Below are positions 22,375 through 31,484 of a stretch of 32,686 bases of DNA, one piece after another (position 1 is the stretch's first letter; each line of letters starts with the position of its first letter). The notes under the pieces are model-generated. The model had not been told where the DNA came from. It was given only the letters and a program-made list of their open reading frames with translations, and did no database searches. The translations under genes and the position numbers were made by a program. Source of the DNA: Shewanella abyssi (GTDB lineage Bacteria; Pseudomonadota; Gammaproteobacteria; Enterobacterales; Shewanellaceae). Location: NCBI RefSeq assembly GCF_023284025.1, contig NZ_JAKIKR010000053.1:1-32686 (forward strand). Direction: 5' to 3'.

Positions 22375-24840
22375 ATGAAAGTAATGAAATTTGGTGGTAC
22401 CTCGCTTGCTAATTGGCAGCGATTTAAAGCGGCGGCAGAGATTGTTGTTCAGTCAGCAAAGAGTGAAACTACTGCCGTAGTGCTGTCCGCGCCAGCAACG
22501 GTAACCAATGGCTTAATTGAAATGGTTGAGGTCGCTGTCAATGGTGGTAACTATGAGGTGGTATTGGCTAAAGTCGAGCAGGTGTTCAATGCTTTGTATG
22601 GCGAAGCGGCGAGTACCTTAACTGAAGCGCAAAATCAGCGACTTGCAGAGCGTTTGCAGCAGCAGATGAAGTTTTGGGGCGATAAGCTGGCGGGAATGAG
22701 CTTGCTTAATGAATGTCCAGAGAGCGTCGAAGCCGCAGTGTTAGTCGGTGGAGAGAAACTGTCGTCAGCATTGATGGTTGAGGTGATGAAAGCGGCTGAT
22801 TATTCTTCCGCAATATTAGAGCCAGAATCATTACTGGTCGGTTATGGTCCACGTTTAGAGTCAGCGGTTGATATTGAAGCCAGTAAGTTGCGTTTTAGTC
22901 GATTAAACCTAAATGATGCTCACGTTTGGGTCATGCCTGGTTTTACCGCAGGGGATAACGAAGGAAAAATTGTTACATTGGGGCGCAATGGCTCCGATTA
23001 CTCCGCAGCGGTGCTATCCGCTTGCCTGCAAGCGAGTTGCTGCGAGATCTGGACCGATGTTGATGGTGTTTATAACACTGACCCACGCGTAGTTGCTGAC
23101 GCTAAACTGTTGTCTCAATTAAGTTATCAAGAGGCCATGGAAGTTTCCTACTTTGGCGCCAAAGTACTACATCCAAAGACGGTAGCGCCGATCGCGCAGT
23201 ATCATATTCCTTGTTATATCCGTAATACCCTAAATCCAAAAGCCGTTGGAACGTTAGTGTCCAATGAGCCTGATCAAACAGGGCTTAATGTTAAGGCTAT
23301 CTCCAATCTTGACGAGCAAACGATGTTTGATGTGTCTGGACCTGGCATGAAAGGCATGGTGGGCATGGCCAGCCGTATATTAGGTGCAATATCACGCTCT
23401 GGCGTGTCAGTATCACTGATCACCCAAAGCTCGTCTGAATACAGTATCAGTTTCTGTGTCGCCACAGAGGATTCAGGCAAGGCGAAATATGCATTAGAGC
23501 AAGAGTTTGACCTCGAGCTTAAAAGCGAACTTTTAGAACCGATAGAGATGCGTCACGATTTAGCGATCGTATCACTTATAGGCGATGGCATGCGCACTCA
23601 TAAAGGTGTTGCGGCCAAGTTCTTCCAAGCGCTCGCCCAAGCAACGGTCAATATTATCGCTATTGCTCAAGGCTCTTCAGAACGTTCAATATCTGCAGTG
23701 ATTGAGCAGCGAAAAACCAAGCATGCAATTTCGGCTTGTCATCAGTCTTTCTTCGATGTGCAGCACTATCTTGATGTTTTTCTTGTTGGTTGCGGCAATG
23801 TTGGCGCCGGGCTACTTGAGCAGATAAAACAGCAACGTCAAATGCTTAAAGAGCAGCATATCGCCATGCGCGTGTGCGGTATCTCGAATTCAAAGCAGAT
23901 GTTATTAGACGCCCAAGGTATCGACTTATCAAACTGGCAGGGCTTGCTAGCGGAATCAAACCAAGCTGCAAATATAGAGGATATGTTGCAATGGGCTAAA
24001 GAGCAGCAATTACTCAATCCGGTACTGGTTGACTGCACTTCAAGTGAATTTGTCTCTGATCAGTATTTAGCGGTGCTGAATGCGGGCTTGCATGTGGTTA
24101 CGCCAAATAAAAAGGCTAATACTCGAGACATGGCTTACTACAAAGACTTGCGTCACACGGCGTTGAAACAACGTCGTCAGTTTTTATATGAAACAACTGT
24201 TGGTGCGGGTTTACCGGTTATAGATAACCTTAAGAAGTTGTTATTTGCGGGTGACAAACTACAGCGCTTTAACGGGATTTTATCTGGCAGTCTTTCGTAT
24301 ATTTTTGGCATGCTAGATGAAGGGATGACGCTGTCTCAAGCCACGAGCATTGCCAGAGACAAATGTTTTACTGAACCGGACCCACGTGATGACTTGAGCG
24401 GAATGGACGTTGCCCGCAAAGTGCTTATTTTGGCCAGAGAGGTCGGTATGGAGCTTGAGCTGGCAGATATCAGTGTTGAGTCGGTATTGCCTAACTCTTT
24501 TGATGCATCAGGCGATGTTGCAGCGTTTATGGCAAATTTGCCCGCTGCAGATGAAGCAATAGCGCAACGCGTTGAAGCAGCTAAAGCTGAGGGGAAAGTG
24601 CTGCGCTATGTAGGCCAAATTGATGATGACGGTTGCAAAGTTAAGATAGCAGAAGTCGATATGAATGATCCTTTATACAGTGTTAAAGGTGGCGAAAACG
24701 CATTGGCATTTTATAGTCGTTATTATCAGCCTATTCCCTTTGTGCTGAGAGGTTATGGTGCCGGTACGGATGTCACCGCAGCAGGTGTGTTCGCCGATAT
24801 TTTAAGAACATTAAATTGGACTCGTGAGGTTGGCGTATGA
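22375..24840 (+). CDS. thrA: Bifunctional aspartokinase I / homoserine dehydrogenase I
   Basis: 821 residues (E. coli 820). Aspartokinase (about 1-290, KFGGTSLANWQRF and EIWTDVDGVYNTDPR) is followed by two ACT regulatory domains (about 315-460). A homoserine dehydrogenase domain then follows (from about 465: VFLVGCGNVGAGLLEQI, VVTPNKKANT, ETTVGAGLPVI, FTEPDPRDDLSGMDVARK). It phosphorylates aspartate and reduces aspartate semialdehyde, with expected threonine inhibition. ATG 22375 has a perfect AAGGAG six bases upstream; a longer GTG start at 22351 falls just after the attenuator and is not used. It overlaps thrB by ATGA. Confidence 0.97.
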   Translation: MKVMKFGGTSLANWQRFKAAAEIVVQSAKSETTAVVLSAPATVTNGLIEMVEVAVNGGNYEVVLAKVEQVFNALYGEAASTLTEAQNQRLAERLQQQMKFWGDKLAGMSLLNECPESVEAAVLVGGEKLSSALMVEVMKAADYSSAILEPESLLVGYGPRLESAVDIEASKLRFSRLNLNDAHVWVMPGFTAGDNEGKIVTLGRNGSDYSAAVLSACLQASCCEIWTDVDGVYNTDPRVVADAKLLSQLSYQEAMEVSYFGAKVLHPKTVAPIAQYHIPCYIRNTLNPKAVGTLVSNEPDQTGLNVKAISNLDEQTMFDVSGPGMKGMVGMASRILGAISRSGVSVSLITQSSSEYSISFCVATEDSGKAKYALEQEFDLELKSELLEPIEMRHDLAIVSLIGDGMRTHKGVAAKFFQALAQATVNIIAIAQGSSERSISAVIEQRKTKHAISACHQSFFDVQHYLDVFLVGCGNVGAGLLEQIKQQRQMLKEQHIAMRVCGISNSKQMLLDAQGIDLSNWQGLLAESNQAANIEDMLQWAKEQQLLNPVLVDCTSSEFVSDQYLAVLNAGLHVVTPNKKANTRDMAYYKDLRHTALKQRRQFLYETTVGAGLPVIDNLKKLLFAGDKLQRFNGILSGSLSYIFGMLDEGMTLSQATSIARDKCFTEPDPRDDLSGMDVARKVLILAREVGMELELADISVESVLPNSFDASGDVAAFMANLPAADEAIAQRVEAAKAEGKVLRYVGQIDDDGCKVKIAEVDMNDPLYSVKGGENALAFYSRYYQPIPFVLRGYGAGTDVTAAGVFADILRTLNWTREVGV

Positions 24841-25769
24841 GCGTAACAATTTATGCCCCCGCATCCATGGGCAATGTCGGTGTTGGTTTTGACTTGCTCG
24901 GTGGGGCATTAGCACCAATCGATGGCAGCTTGCTTGGCGATAAAGTCACCGTAGAGAGTGCTGAACAGGGGCTTGAATTAATAGTTATCGGCCACTGGGC
25001 AAATAAATTACCAGCGGATCAAAACGAGAATATTGTTTATCAATGTGCCCAGTTCTTTCTTGAGCATTTAGGAAAAGATGTCGGGCTTAAATTGACGCTA
25101 GAGAAGAACCTGCCTGTGGGTAGCGGTTTAGGCTCTAGTGCCAGCTCTGTTGTCGCAGCACTAATGGCGTTAAATGAGTATTTTGATAATCCGTTTTCTG
25201 AGCAAGAAGTGCTTAGGTTGATGGGCGACTTTGAAGGAAAGATTAGCGGTTCGGTACATTATGATAACGTCGCTCCCTGTTTTCTTGGTGGCATGCAATT
25301 AATGCTCGATACGCCACAAGTTATTTGTGAACCGATACCCACATTCAAACAGTGGTATTGGGTAGTAGCCTATCCAGGGATCTCATTATCAACAGCGCGG
25401 ATGCGTCAGTTAATGCCAGAGCAGTATGCTAAGCAAACCACTATCGATTTTGGTCGTTATCTCAGTGCTTTTGTGCACGCTAGCTACAAGCAAGATGATG
25501 CGCTTGCAATCTCGGTACTCAAAGATGTGCTTGCTGAGCCTTATCGCGCAGCAGAGATCCCAAACTACCCACAAGCCAAATCAGCTCTTGCTGAGATAGG
25601 CATGCTAACCACGGGCATATCCGGTAGCGGGCCGACCCTGTTTACGATTACAGATGATATAGCAACCGCAAAAGCCGCTAAACAATGGTTAGATGAACAC
25701 TATATTGATCAAGCACTCGGCTTTTCGCATATTTGCCAAATTGATGATTTAGGCGCTCGCCGTGTCTAA
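24837..25769 (+). CDS. thrB: Homoserine kinase
   Basis: 310 residues of the GHMP kinase family: N-terminal MSVTIYAPASMGNVGVGFDL, ATP loop LPVGSGLGSSASSVVAAL, and C-terminal GISGSGPTLFTI. It phosphorylates homoserine to O-phosphohomoserine, the substrate of ThrC. Its ATG overlaps the thrA stop (ATGA), implying translational coupling. The following gap to thrC is 94 bases. Confidence 0.96.
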   Translation: MSVTIYAPASMGNVGVGFDLLGGALAPIDGSLLGDKVTVESAEQGLELIVIGHWANKLPADQNENIVYQCAQFFLEHLGKDVGLKLTLEKNLPVGSGLGSSASSVVAALMALNEYFDNPFSEQEVLRLMGDFEGKISGSVHYDNVAPCFLGGMQLMLDTPQVICEPIPTFKQWYWVVAYPGISLSTARMRQLMPEQYAKQTTIDFGRYLSAFVHASYKQDDALAISVLKDVLAEPYRAAEIPNYPQAKSALAEIGMLTTGISGSGPTLFTITDDIATAKAAKQWLDEHYIDQALGFSHICQIDDLGARRV

Positions 25770-25863
25770 TCAGCATAGAGTGAATTAGCAGTAAAGAACC
25801 AGCAATACAGAACTATCGATACAGAACTGTTAATACAAAAATTTAGAATCAAAGGACGTCGTC

Positions 25864-27150
25864 ATGGAATTGTACAATTTAAAGCATCCATCTCAGGTGG
25901 TCAGCTTTACACAAGCGGTAAAACTTGGACTTGGAAAAGACCGTGGGCTTTTCTTTCCAAAAAATATTCCTACATTAGATGATATTGACGGCTTACTTGC
26001 ATTGCCGTTTGTGGAGCGCAGTAAAAAAGTTATTGGCGCTTGGCTAGCCGAAGAGCTGGGCCAAGATACGGTTGATCGCATAGTTGAACGGGCATTTAAT
26101 TTTGATCTGCCGCTGGTACAAGCTGACAAGGACTTATATAGCTTAGAGCTATTCCATGGTCCGACATTGGCGTTTAAAGACTTTGGCGCACGCTTTATGG
26201 CGCAGTGCTTAAATGAGTTGGCAAAAGGTGAGAAAATTAACATCCTAACCGCGACTTCTGGAGATACAGGCGCTGCGGTAGCGGATGCATTCTACGGGCT
26301 GGATAATATCAATGTGGTGGTGCTATACCCTAAGGGGAAAATCAGTGTACTGCAGGAAAAGATGTTCACCACGCTTGGTGACAATATTCACACCGTGGCT
26401 GTCAGTGCTGATTTTGATGCCTGCCAAACCTTAGTTAAGCAATCATTTGAAGACAGTGATATTCGAGATGGTTTGCACCTTAACTCTGCCAATTCAATCA
26501 ATATCAGCCGTCTATTGGCACAGATTTGCTATTACTTCGAAGCGGTCGCGCAGTTCAAAAAAAGTAATAACTCAGATCCCGTTATCGCAGTGCCCAGTGG
26601 TAACTTTGGCAACCTAACCGCAGGCCTTTTTGCAAAGGCGATGGGGTTGCCGATTAAACGCTTTATCGCTGCCACGAACAGCAATGACACCGTGCCTCGT
26701 TATCTCGATAACGGCGAATGGTCACCGCAATTAACAGTAGCGACGATGTCTAATGCAATGGATGTTGCTGAACCAAGCAATTGGCCGCGAGTTGAAGCCA
26801 TTGTTAAAGTGATGAACTGGTCATTAACCGATATTAAAGGTATTGGTGTTTCTGAGGCTGATACCGTTGATTCTGTCAAAGCGCTTCATGCTGGGGGTTA
26901 TCTATCTGAGCCACATGCGGCTATTGCCGCATTTGCCTTAAAGCAAACGCTATTGGCAGATGAAAAAGGTATCTTTCTTGGCACTGCCCACCCCGCTAAA
27001 TTCAACGAAGTAGTTGAGCAGATCTTGGCAGTGGATTTGCCGTTGCCGCCTGAGCTAGCGGCTGTGGTACCTAAAACCATTTTGTCAGCCAATCTAGCAG
27101 CAGACTTTGAGGCATTGAAGCGGCACTTGTTTACTATTTTGGTTAAATAA
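25864..27150 (+). CDS. thrC: Threonine synthase
   Basis: 428 residues. A PLP enzyme converting O-phosphohomoserine to threonine. LFHGPTLAFKDFGARFMAQ holds the PLP lysine; TATSGDTGAAVADAFYG and VPSGNFGNLTAGL bind phosphate and cofactor; the C-terminal GTAHPAKFNEVVEQI is typical. The length matches E. coli ThrC. AAAGGA precedes ATG 25864. The gap before it holds two copies of ATACAGAACT. Last gene of the thr operon. Confidence 0.97.
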   Translation: MELYNLKHPSQVVSFTQAVKLGLGKDRGLFFPKNIPTLDDIDGLLALPFVERSKKVIGAWLAEELGQDTVDRIVERAFNFDLPLVQADKDLYSLELFHGPTLAFKDFGARFMAQCLNELAKGEKINILTATSGDTGAAVADAFYGLDNINVVVLYPKGKISVLQEKMFTTLGDNIHTVAVSADFDACQTLVKQSFEDSDIRDGLHLNSANSINISRLLAQICYYFEAVAQFKKSNNSDPVIAVPSGNFGNLTAGLFAKAMGLPIKRFIAATNSNDTVPRYLDNGEWSPQLTVATMSNAMDVAEPSNWPRVEAIVKVMNWSLTDIKGIGVSEADTVDSVKALHAGGYLSEPHAAIAAFALKQTLLADEKGIFLGTAHPAKFNEVVEQILAVDLPLPPELAAVVPKTILSANLAADFEALKRHLFTILVK

Positions 27151-27174
27151 CCTTAGATATAGCGTTTTAGTGTT

Positions 27175-27207
27175 AAAAAGAGAAGCTGTTATGGCTTCTC
27201 TTTTTTT
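27175..27207. terminator. Intrinsic terminator of the thr operon
   Basis: AAAAAGAGAAGC (27175-27186) and GCTTCTCTTTTTTT (27194-27207) around TGTTATG. Confidence 0.93.
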
Positions 27208-27332
27208 GTGGGTTAGATATGCCTTAGATGTGCGCTTATCGGCTGCAGGGTAAAGTAATTACAGTGAAACTAGCGTGTTTGACTATAAGTTTTAACATGT
27301 GCAGCTAGATGTATTAGCTGGATCTGTTTTGG

Positions 27333-27348
27333 TGTGATCTAGATCTCG
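27333..27348 (+). promoter_or_regulatory. Candidate CRP site upstream of the lipoprotein gene
   Basis: TGTGATCTAGATCTCG matches the 16-base CRP core TGTGATCTAGATCACA at 14 positions. It is about 60 to 75 bases before the GTG start at 27408. Confidence 0.5.
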
Positions 27349-27407
27349 TTGCCGACTTGAAATATTTTATATTGTGCGCCGCAGTTTTTATTAGAGGTGT
27401 CCTATCG

Positions 27408-27698
27408 GTGTTACGTTTTATAGTCAGTGTATTGTTCATCAGTTTGTTAAGTGGTTGCGCCACTGAAGAGTTTCAGTTGTACCACCGGATAAACGAAGCA
27501 TATGACTTTGAAGTCACCCACTGCGATAGCTTTGCCATGGTAACGGGCATAGGACGTGGAGACACCGCCCTTGCAGATGCAAAACTCAGTGCTATTAAGC
27601 AGGGTGAAGAGATCGAAGGAACACATATAGTTTGGTTACAAATCGACTTAGGTGAACCAACTAAAGTGGTCGCGGTTATTTATAAGTGTCTAATGTAA
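27408..27698 (+). CDS. Small lipoprotein, DUF4156-like
   Basis: 96 residues if GTG 27408 is the start (AGAGG ten bases upstream). A longer TTG start at 27357 has no ribosome-binding site. The signal peptide (LRFIVSVLFISLLSGC) ends in a lipobox, LLSGC, so it is a lipoprotein. The mature part has C at FEVTHCDSF and at the C-terminus (VIYKCLM), and GDTALADAKLSAIKQGEEIEG followed by HIVW, which recalls the AxxxA...GAxxV pattern of DUF4156/RcsF-like small lipoproteins. Function unknown. Confidence 0.6.
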   Translation: MLRFIVSVLFISLLSGCATEEFQLYHRINEAYDFEVTHCDSFAMVTGIGRGDTALADAKLSAIKQGEEIEGTHIVWLQIDLGEPTKVVAVIYKCLM

Positions 27699-27719
27699 TC
27701 ATCTGTATTAGCCCTGTGG

Positions 27720-28577
27720 TCATTGGGCTATGGCCATACTGCGTAGCCAGTTAATCTCTTCAGGCCACAGCTCTGCACTGGTCGTTTCTAGGATCAGTGG
27801 TATCCCCTTAACAGCTTCAAGTGTCATTAACGTCGCAAACGCTTCAGCTCCTATCTCGCCCTTCCCGAGAGACTCATGACGGTCTACCCGGCTGTTAAGT
27901 CCAGTTTTACTGTCGTTTAAATGCATGGCTTTGAGATATTGATTGCCAACAATCTTATCAAACTCAGCAAAAACCCTTAGGCAGCTTTCTTGGCTGCGAA
28001 TATCATACCCTGCGGCAAACATATGACAGGTGTCGATACAAATACCCACTCGTGACTTGTCTTCAACGCCGTCAATTATCTGAGCGAGTTGCTCAAAACT
28101 ATGACCAAGATTTGAACCTTGACCCGCTGTATTTTCAATCACTGCAGTTACCGTACTTGAACGCGCGAGGGCAAAGTTTATCGACTCGCTTATCCGTTTT
28201 AGGCATTTATCTGTGTCAATCTGCCTTAGGTGGCTGCCGGGATGAAAGTTAAGCAGGGTTAAACCAATTTGTTCGCATCTGGTTATTTCATCATAAAAAG
28301 CTTCACGTGATTTTGTTAACAGCTCGTCATCTGGGTGCCCTAGGTTAATGAGATAGCTGTCATGGGGTAAAATGGCATCCATTGAAATGTTAGCTTTTTG
28401 ACAGTTTTCTTGAAATAGTTCGATTTGCTTTTCATCTAGTGCCTTGCTTACCCAGCGGCGCTGGTTTTTGGTGAACAGTGCAAAAGCGTTAGCGCCGATA
28501 GCGGCTGCATTTGTCGGTGCATTTGCGATGCCGCCAGAGGCACTGACATGTGCACCTATAAAGTAGTTCGGTTGCAT
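27720..28577 (-). CDS. nfo: Endonuclease IV
   Basis: 285 residues. An AP endonuclease and 3'-repair enzyme with a TIM barrel and three zinc ions. Motifs: YFIGAHVSASGGI at the start, LNFHPGSH, VIENTAGQGSNLG, GICIDTCHMFAAGYDI, HLNDSKTGLNSRVDRHESLG, LILETTS. It starts at ATG 28577 with AGGA about 10 bases upstream. It is convergent with the lipoprotein gene, with only 21 bases between them. Confidence 0.96.
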   Translation of the reverse strand: MQPNYFIGAHVSASGGIANAPTNAAAIGANAFALFTKNQRRWVSKALDEKQIELFQENCQKANISMDAILPHDSYLINLGHPDDELLTKSREAFYDEITRCEQIGLTLLNFHPGSHLRQIDTDKCLKRISESINFALARSSTVTAVIENTAGQGSNLGHSFEQLAQIIDGVEDKSRVGICIDTCHMFAAGYDIRSQESCLRVFAEFDKIVGNQYLKAMHLNDSKTGLNSRVDRHESLGKGEIGAEAFATLMTLEAVKGIPLILETTSAELWPEEINWLRSMAIAQ

Positions 28578-28701
28578 TGTTTCTTATTCCTGTATTTCAA
28601 TTGATTGGTGTTGTAAACGGTTCAAAGTTATTTCAGCGTTATTAGCACCTATAAAGGTGTGTTATCAGTAAAATAAGTGATTGTAAGTTAGTCTGATTTT
28701 G

Positions 28702-28715
28702 TTGATCTCTATCAC
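28702..28715 (+). promoter_or_regulatory. Candidate FNR/EtrA (or CRP) site upstream of the hemerythrin-like gene
   Basis: TTGATCTCTATCAC matches the FNR consensus TTGAT-N4-ATCAA at nine of ten positions. A -10-like TTATAG at 28738-28743 places the site at about -41.5 from the predicted transcription start (about 28750), the class II activator position. Confidence 0.55.
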
Positions 28716-28809
28716 GATGATACGCATTAGCATTTTGTTATAGTTGGCCGTTATTCGTACGGTTTACTAATATTGTATCTAGTGAGGGTTAATTCGGGTG
28801 GAGAAAACT

Positions 28810-29349
28810 ATGCTAGCCAGACTCATGCACGATCACAAGCATATTGGTATTTTGCTTAAGATTTTACAAACCAAGCACATTAAGCTAGCGGCAGGTGAGA
28901 GGATTAACTATAACTTAGTCCGTGACATCGTTGAGTATATGCAAAGCTATGCAGAGCACAGCCATCACCCCTTAGAGGAGATTATTTCAGAGTTTTATTG
29001 GAACAAGCTAGGCAGAGCTCATATTAATGAAACACTCACAGCTGAGCATAAAAAGCTGGTTGATGCGTCAGCATCCTTAATGGCGACGCTTAATTTGATC
29101 CTAAGTGATGTAGTCGTTTCAAAAGAGTCGCTCGTTAGTGACTTAGAAAGTTATGTTGAGTTGCAGCAGTCGCATATGGAGTTTGAGGAGTCGACAGTAT
29201 TTCCAAAGTGGTCTGATGTAATTACCGAGACTGATTGGCAGACAGTAGCAGAGATGTGCGATGCTAGACTTATCGACGATCCGTTATTTAGTGAAAGTGA
29301 TAATGTGCTGTTTGAGGAGCTTAAAGAGTACATCGAGATCGCTGATTAA
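28810..29349 (+). CDS. Hemerythrin-like HHE-domain protein
   Basis: 179 residues, all helical, with the HHE iron ligands: MHDHKHI (about 6-11), AEHSHHPLEEII (about 52-60), AEHKKL, and QQSHMEFEESTVFP. These are the H...HxxxE...H...HxxxE pattern of diiron hemerythrin domains, which sense or handle O2 or NO or repair iron centres. ATG 28810 (GGAG six bases upstream) is preferred; GTG 28798 would add four residues. Cytoplasmic, no signal peptide. Confidence 0.88.
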   Translation: MLARLMHDHKHIGILLKILQTKHIKLAAGERINYNLVRDIVEYMQSYAEHSHHPLEEIISEFYWNKLGRAHINETLTAEHKKLVDASASLMATLNLILSDVVVSKESLVSDLESYVELQQSHMEFEESTVFPKWSDVITETDWQTVAEMCDARLIDDPLFSESDNVLFEELKEYIEIAD

Positions 29350-29367
29350 TGCGCTTGGACTGAGATC

Positions 29368-29395
29368 AAAAAAGAGCGCCATATGCGCTCTTTTT
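29368..29395. terminator. Bidirectional intrinsic terminator
   Basis: AAAAAAGAGCGC (29368-29379) and GCGCTCTTTTT (29385-29395) around CATAT serve the hemerythrin gene on plus and the DUF3545 gene on minus. Confidence 0.9.
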
Positions 29396-29406
29396 AGTGT
29401 AGTTGC

Positions 29407-29595
29407 TTACATTAGGAGGGTGTCTAGCTCACCGTTAAAGCTGTTATCTATATCTTGAAGCTCTTTGAGCAAGCGATGCTTTTCTTTTAAAACTTCGATT
29501 TCACGCCATTTCCGCTTTTTATTGGAGCTTCTTGAGCGGCTTGCTGGCTTCTCGACTACACTGTCTAGCGCACTACCATAATCAAGTCGATTCAT
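29407..29595 (-). CDS. DUF3545 small basic protein
   Basis: 62 residues: MNRLDYGSALDSVV, then a basic middle (RSRSSNKKRKWREIEVLKEKHRLLKELQDID) that is likely one helix. This matches DUF3545, known from Shewanella and Vibrio with no assigned function. GGAGG (29605-29601 on minus) five bases before ATG 29595 is a strong ribosome-binding site. The charge suggests nucleic-acid or ribosome contact, but that is inference. Confidence 0.85.
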   Translation of the reverse strand: MNRLDYGSALDSVVEKPASRSRSSNKKRKWREIEVLKEKHRLLKELQDIDNSFNGELDTLLM

Positions 29596-29773
29596 GGCAA
29601 CCTCCTATTGTTTATTTTGTCTTTAATGTAATAGCATGCTTTTCAAGTATGGTGCAACATAAATGTTTCATTTATGTTAACCGAGTGTGAAGCTTTAATT
29701 TTGTTCTAAGAGGGGGGATGCCGATAAACATGAATAAAATAGATGTATTTTGGAGTTGTTAGCTGTAAAAATT

Positions 29774-29801
29774 AAAAAAGCCAGTCGAAACTGGCTTTTT
29801 T
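29774..29801. terminator. Intrinsic terminator of tal-pgi
   Basis: AAAAAAGCCAGT (29774-29785) and ACTGGCTTTTTT (29790-29801) around CGAA. Confidence 0.94.
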
Positions 29802-29828
29802 AATAAATAATAACAGTGAATTGACTGC

Positions 29829-31466
29829 TTATATTTTGCGCTGTTTAAATAAGTTAATTAACGCATTACTCGACGTGTCTAAATCGGTGGCGTCGGTATT
29901 GGCGGTTAATCTGTCGAGCACATCGTTACCTAACTGCTTGCCTAGCTCAACTCCCCATTGATCAAAAGAGTTAATCTGCCATATTGCACCCTGAACAAAG
30001 GTCCTGTGCTCATATAACGCAATTAGAGCGCCTAATGTCGAAGGTGTTAGTTTGTCCATTAACAGCGTATTGCTTGGCTTATTACCCGGCATGACCTTGT
30101 GCTGAGCAATGAGTTGCTTGTCACTGTCTGACAATGAACTGCTGTTAAGCTCAGCTAATGCTTCATCAAAGGTTCTACCCTGCATTAATGCTTGGGTTTG
30201 CCCAAAACAGTTAGAGGCAAGTTGCACATGGTGCTCTCCGATAGGGTTATGACTGTTTAAAGGCATAATGAAATCGGCTGGGATAAGTGCAGTACCTTGA
30301 TGTAACAGCTGGTGGTAAGCGTGCTGTCCATTAGTGCCTTCACCACCCCAAATCACCGGTCCAGTGCTGTAGTCAACATCGGTGCCGTTTAGGGTGACTG
30401 ACTTACCATTACTTTCCATGTCGAGCTGCTGGAAGTAAGCGGGCAGACCGCGCAAGTAGTGATCGTAGGTGAGCACTACGTGAGATTGAGCGTTAAAGAA
30501 ATTGCCGTACCATAGGGAGAATAGCCCCATAATGACCGGCATATTATCTTCTAACGGTGCTTGCATAAAATGATTGTCCATCTCATGTGCACCCGCCAAC
30601 AATTCACGGAAGTGGTCCATTCCCACTAATAGCGCAATAGGCAGTCCAATTGCAGACCAAAGTGAATAACGGCCTCCAACCCAATCCCACATAGGGAAGA
30701 TATTATCAGCATCGATGCCAAATTCAGTCGCTTTAACCACATTAGAGCTAACAGCAACAAAGTGCTTGGCAACATCTGCTTGGGTAGCACCTTGGGCTAA
30801 GAACCAACTCTTAGCACTCAATGTATTGGTTAATGTCTCTTGGGTAGCAAAAGACTTTGACGACATAACAAATAGGGTAGTTTCTGCATCGAGCCCTTTA
30901 AGCTTTTCAGTAATTGACGTGCCATCAACATTGGCAACAAAATGACAATTTAGCTGACCTGTCCAATAGGGACGTAGTGCCTGAGAGACTATCTTCGGAC
31001 CTAAAAATGACCCACCAATTCCGATACTGACAATGTCAGTAATCGTCTTGCCAGTGTAGCCTTTCCATTCACCACTCGTTACTGAGCCAACAAAGCTTGC
31101 CATCTTGTCTAAGGTTTGCTGAACTTCAGCAACAATATTGACACCGTCAACATTAATAACCTTGTCTTTTGGTGCTCGCAAAGCGGTATGCAGTACCGCT
31201 CGTTGCTCGGTATTGTTAATGGTGTCGCCAGCAAACATGGCTTTGATTTTTTCTTCAAGTTTAGATTCTTTTGCCAATGCAAAAAGCAGTGACAGAGTCT
31301 CGCTCGAAGCTCTATTTTTAGAGTAATCTAAAAGCAGTCCACATGCCTTGGTAGACATATCATCAAATCGCTGCGGCTGTTGCTGAAATAGCTCTCGCAT
31401 GTGCGGCACTGTTGTACTGTGTTTTGCTAGCGCTTGCCAACTAGCAAGCTGAGTCAGTTCGGTCAT
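29829..31466 (-). CDS. pgi: Glucose-6-phosphate isomerase
   Basis: 545 residues. Interconverts glucose 6-phosphate and fructose 6-phosphate. Signatures: VSIGIGGSFLGPKIVSQAL, VMSSKSFATQETLTN, FPMWDWVGGRYSLWSAIGLP, GGEGTNGQHAYHQLLHQG, NSFDQWGVELGKQL. Starts at ATG 31466, 18 bases after tal, so the two are an operon. In Shewanella-type metabolism it probably runs mainly in the gluconeogenic or pentose-cycling direction. Confidence 0.98.
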   Translation of the reverse strand: MTELTQLASWQALAKHSTTVPHMRELFQQQPQRFDDMSTKACGLLLDYSKNRASSETLSLLFALAKESKLEEKIKAMFAGDTINNTEQRAVLHTALRAPKDKVINVDGVNIVAEVQQTLDKMASFVGSVTSGEWKGYTGKTITDIVSIGIGGSFLGPKIVSQALRPYWTGQLNCHFVANVDGTSITEKLKGLDAETTLFVMSSKSFATQETLTNTLSAKSWFLAQGATQADVAKHFVAVSSNVVKATEFGIDADNIFPMWDWVGGRYSLWSAIGLPIALLVGMDHFRELLAGAHEMDNHFMQAPLEDNMPVIMGLFSLWYGNFFNAQSHVVLTYDHYLRGLPAYFQQLDMESNGKSVTLNGTDVDYSTGPVIWGGEGTNGQHAYHQLLHQGTALIPADFIMPLNSHNPIGEHHVQLASNCFGQTQALMQGRTFDEALAELNSSSLSDSDKQLIAQHKVMPGNKPSNTLLMDKLTPSTLGALIALYEHRTFVQGAIWQINSFDQWGVELGKQLGNDVLDRLTANTDATDLDTSSNALINLFKQRKI

Positions 31467-31484
31467 TTTAGTAGCCCTACTCCA

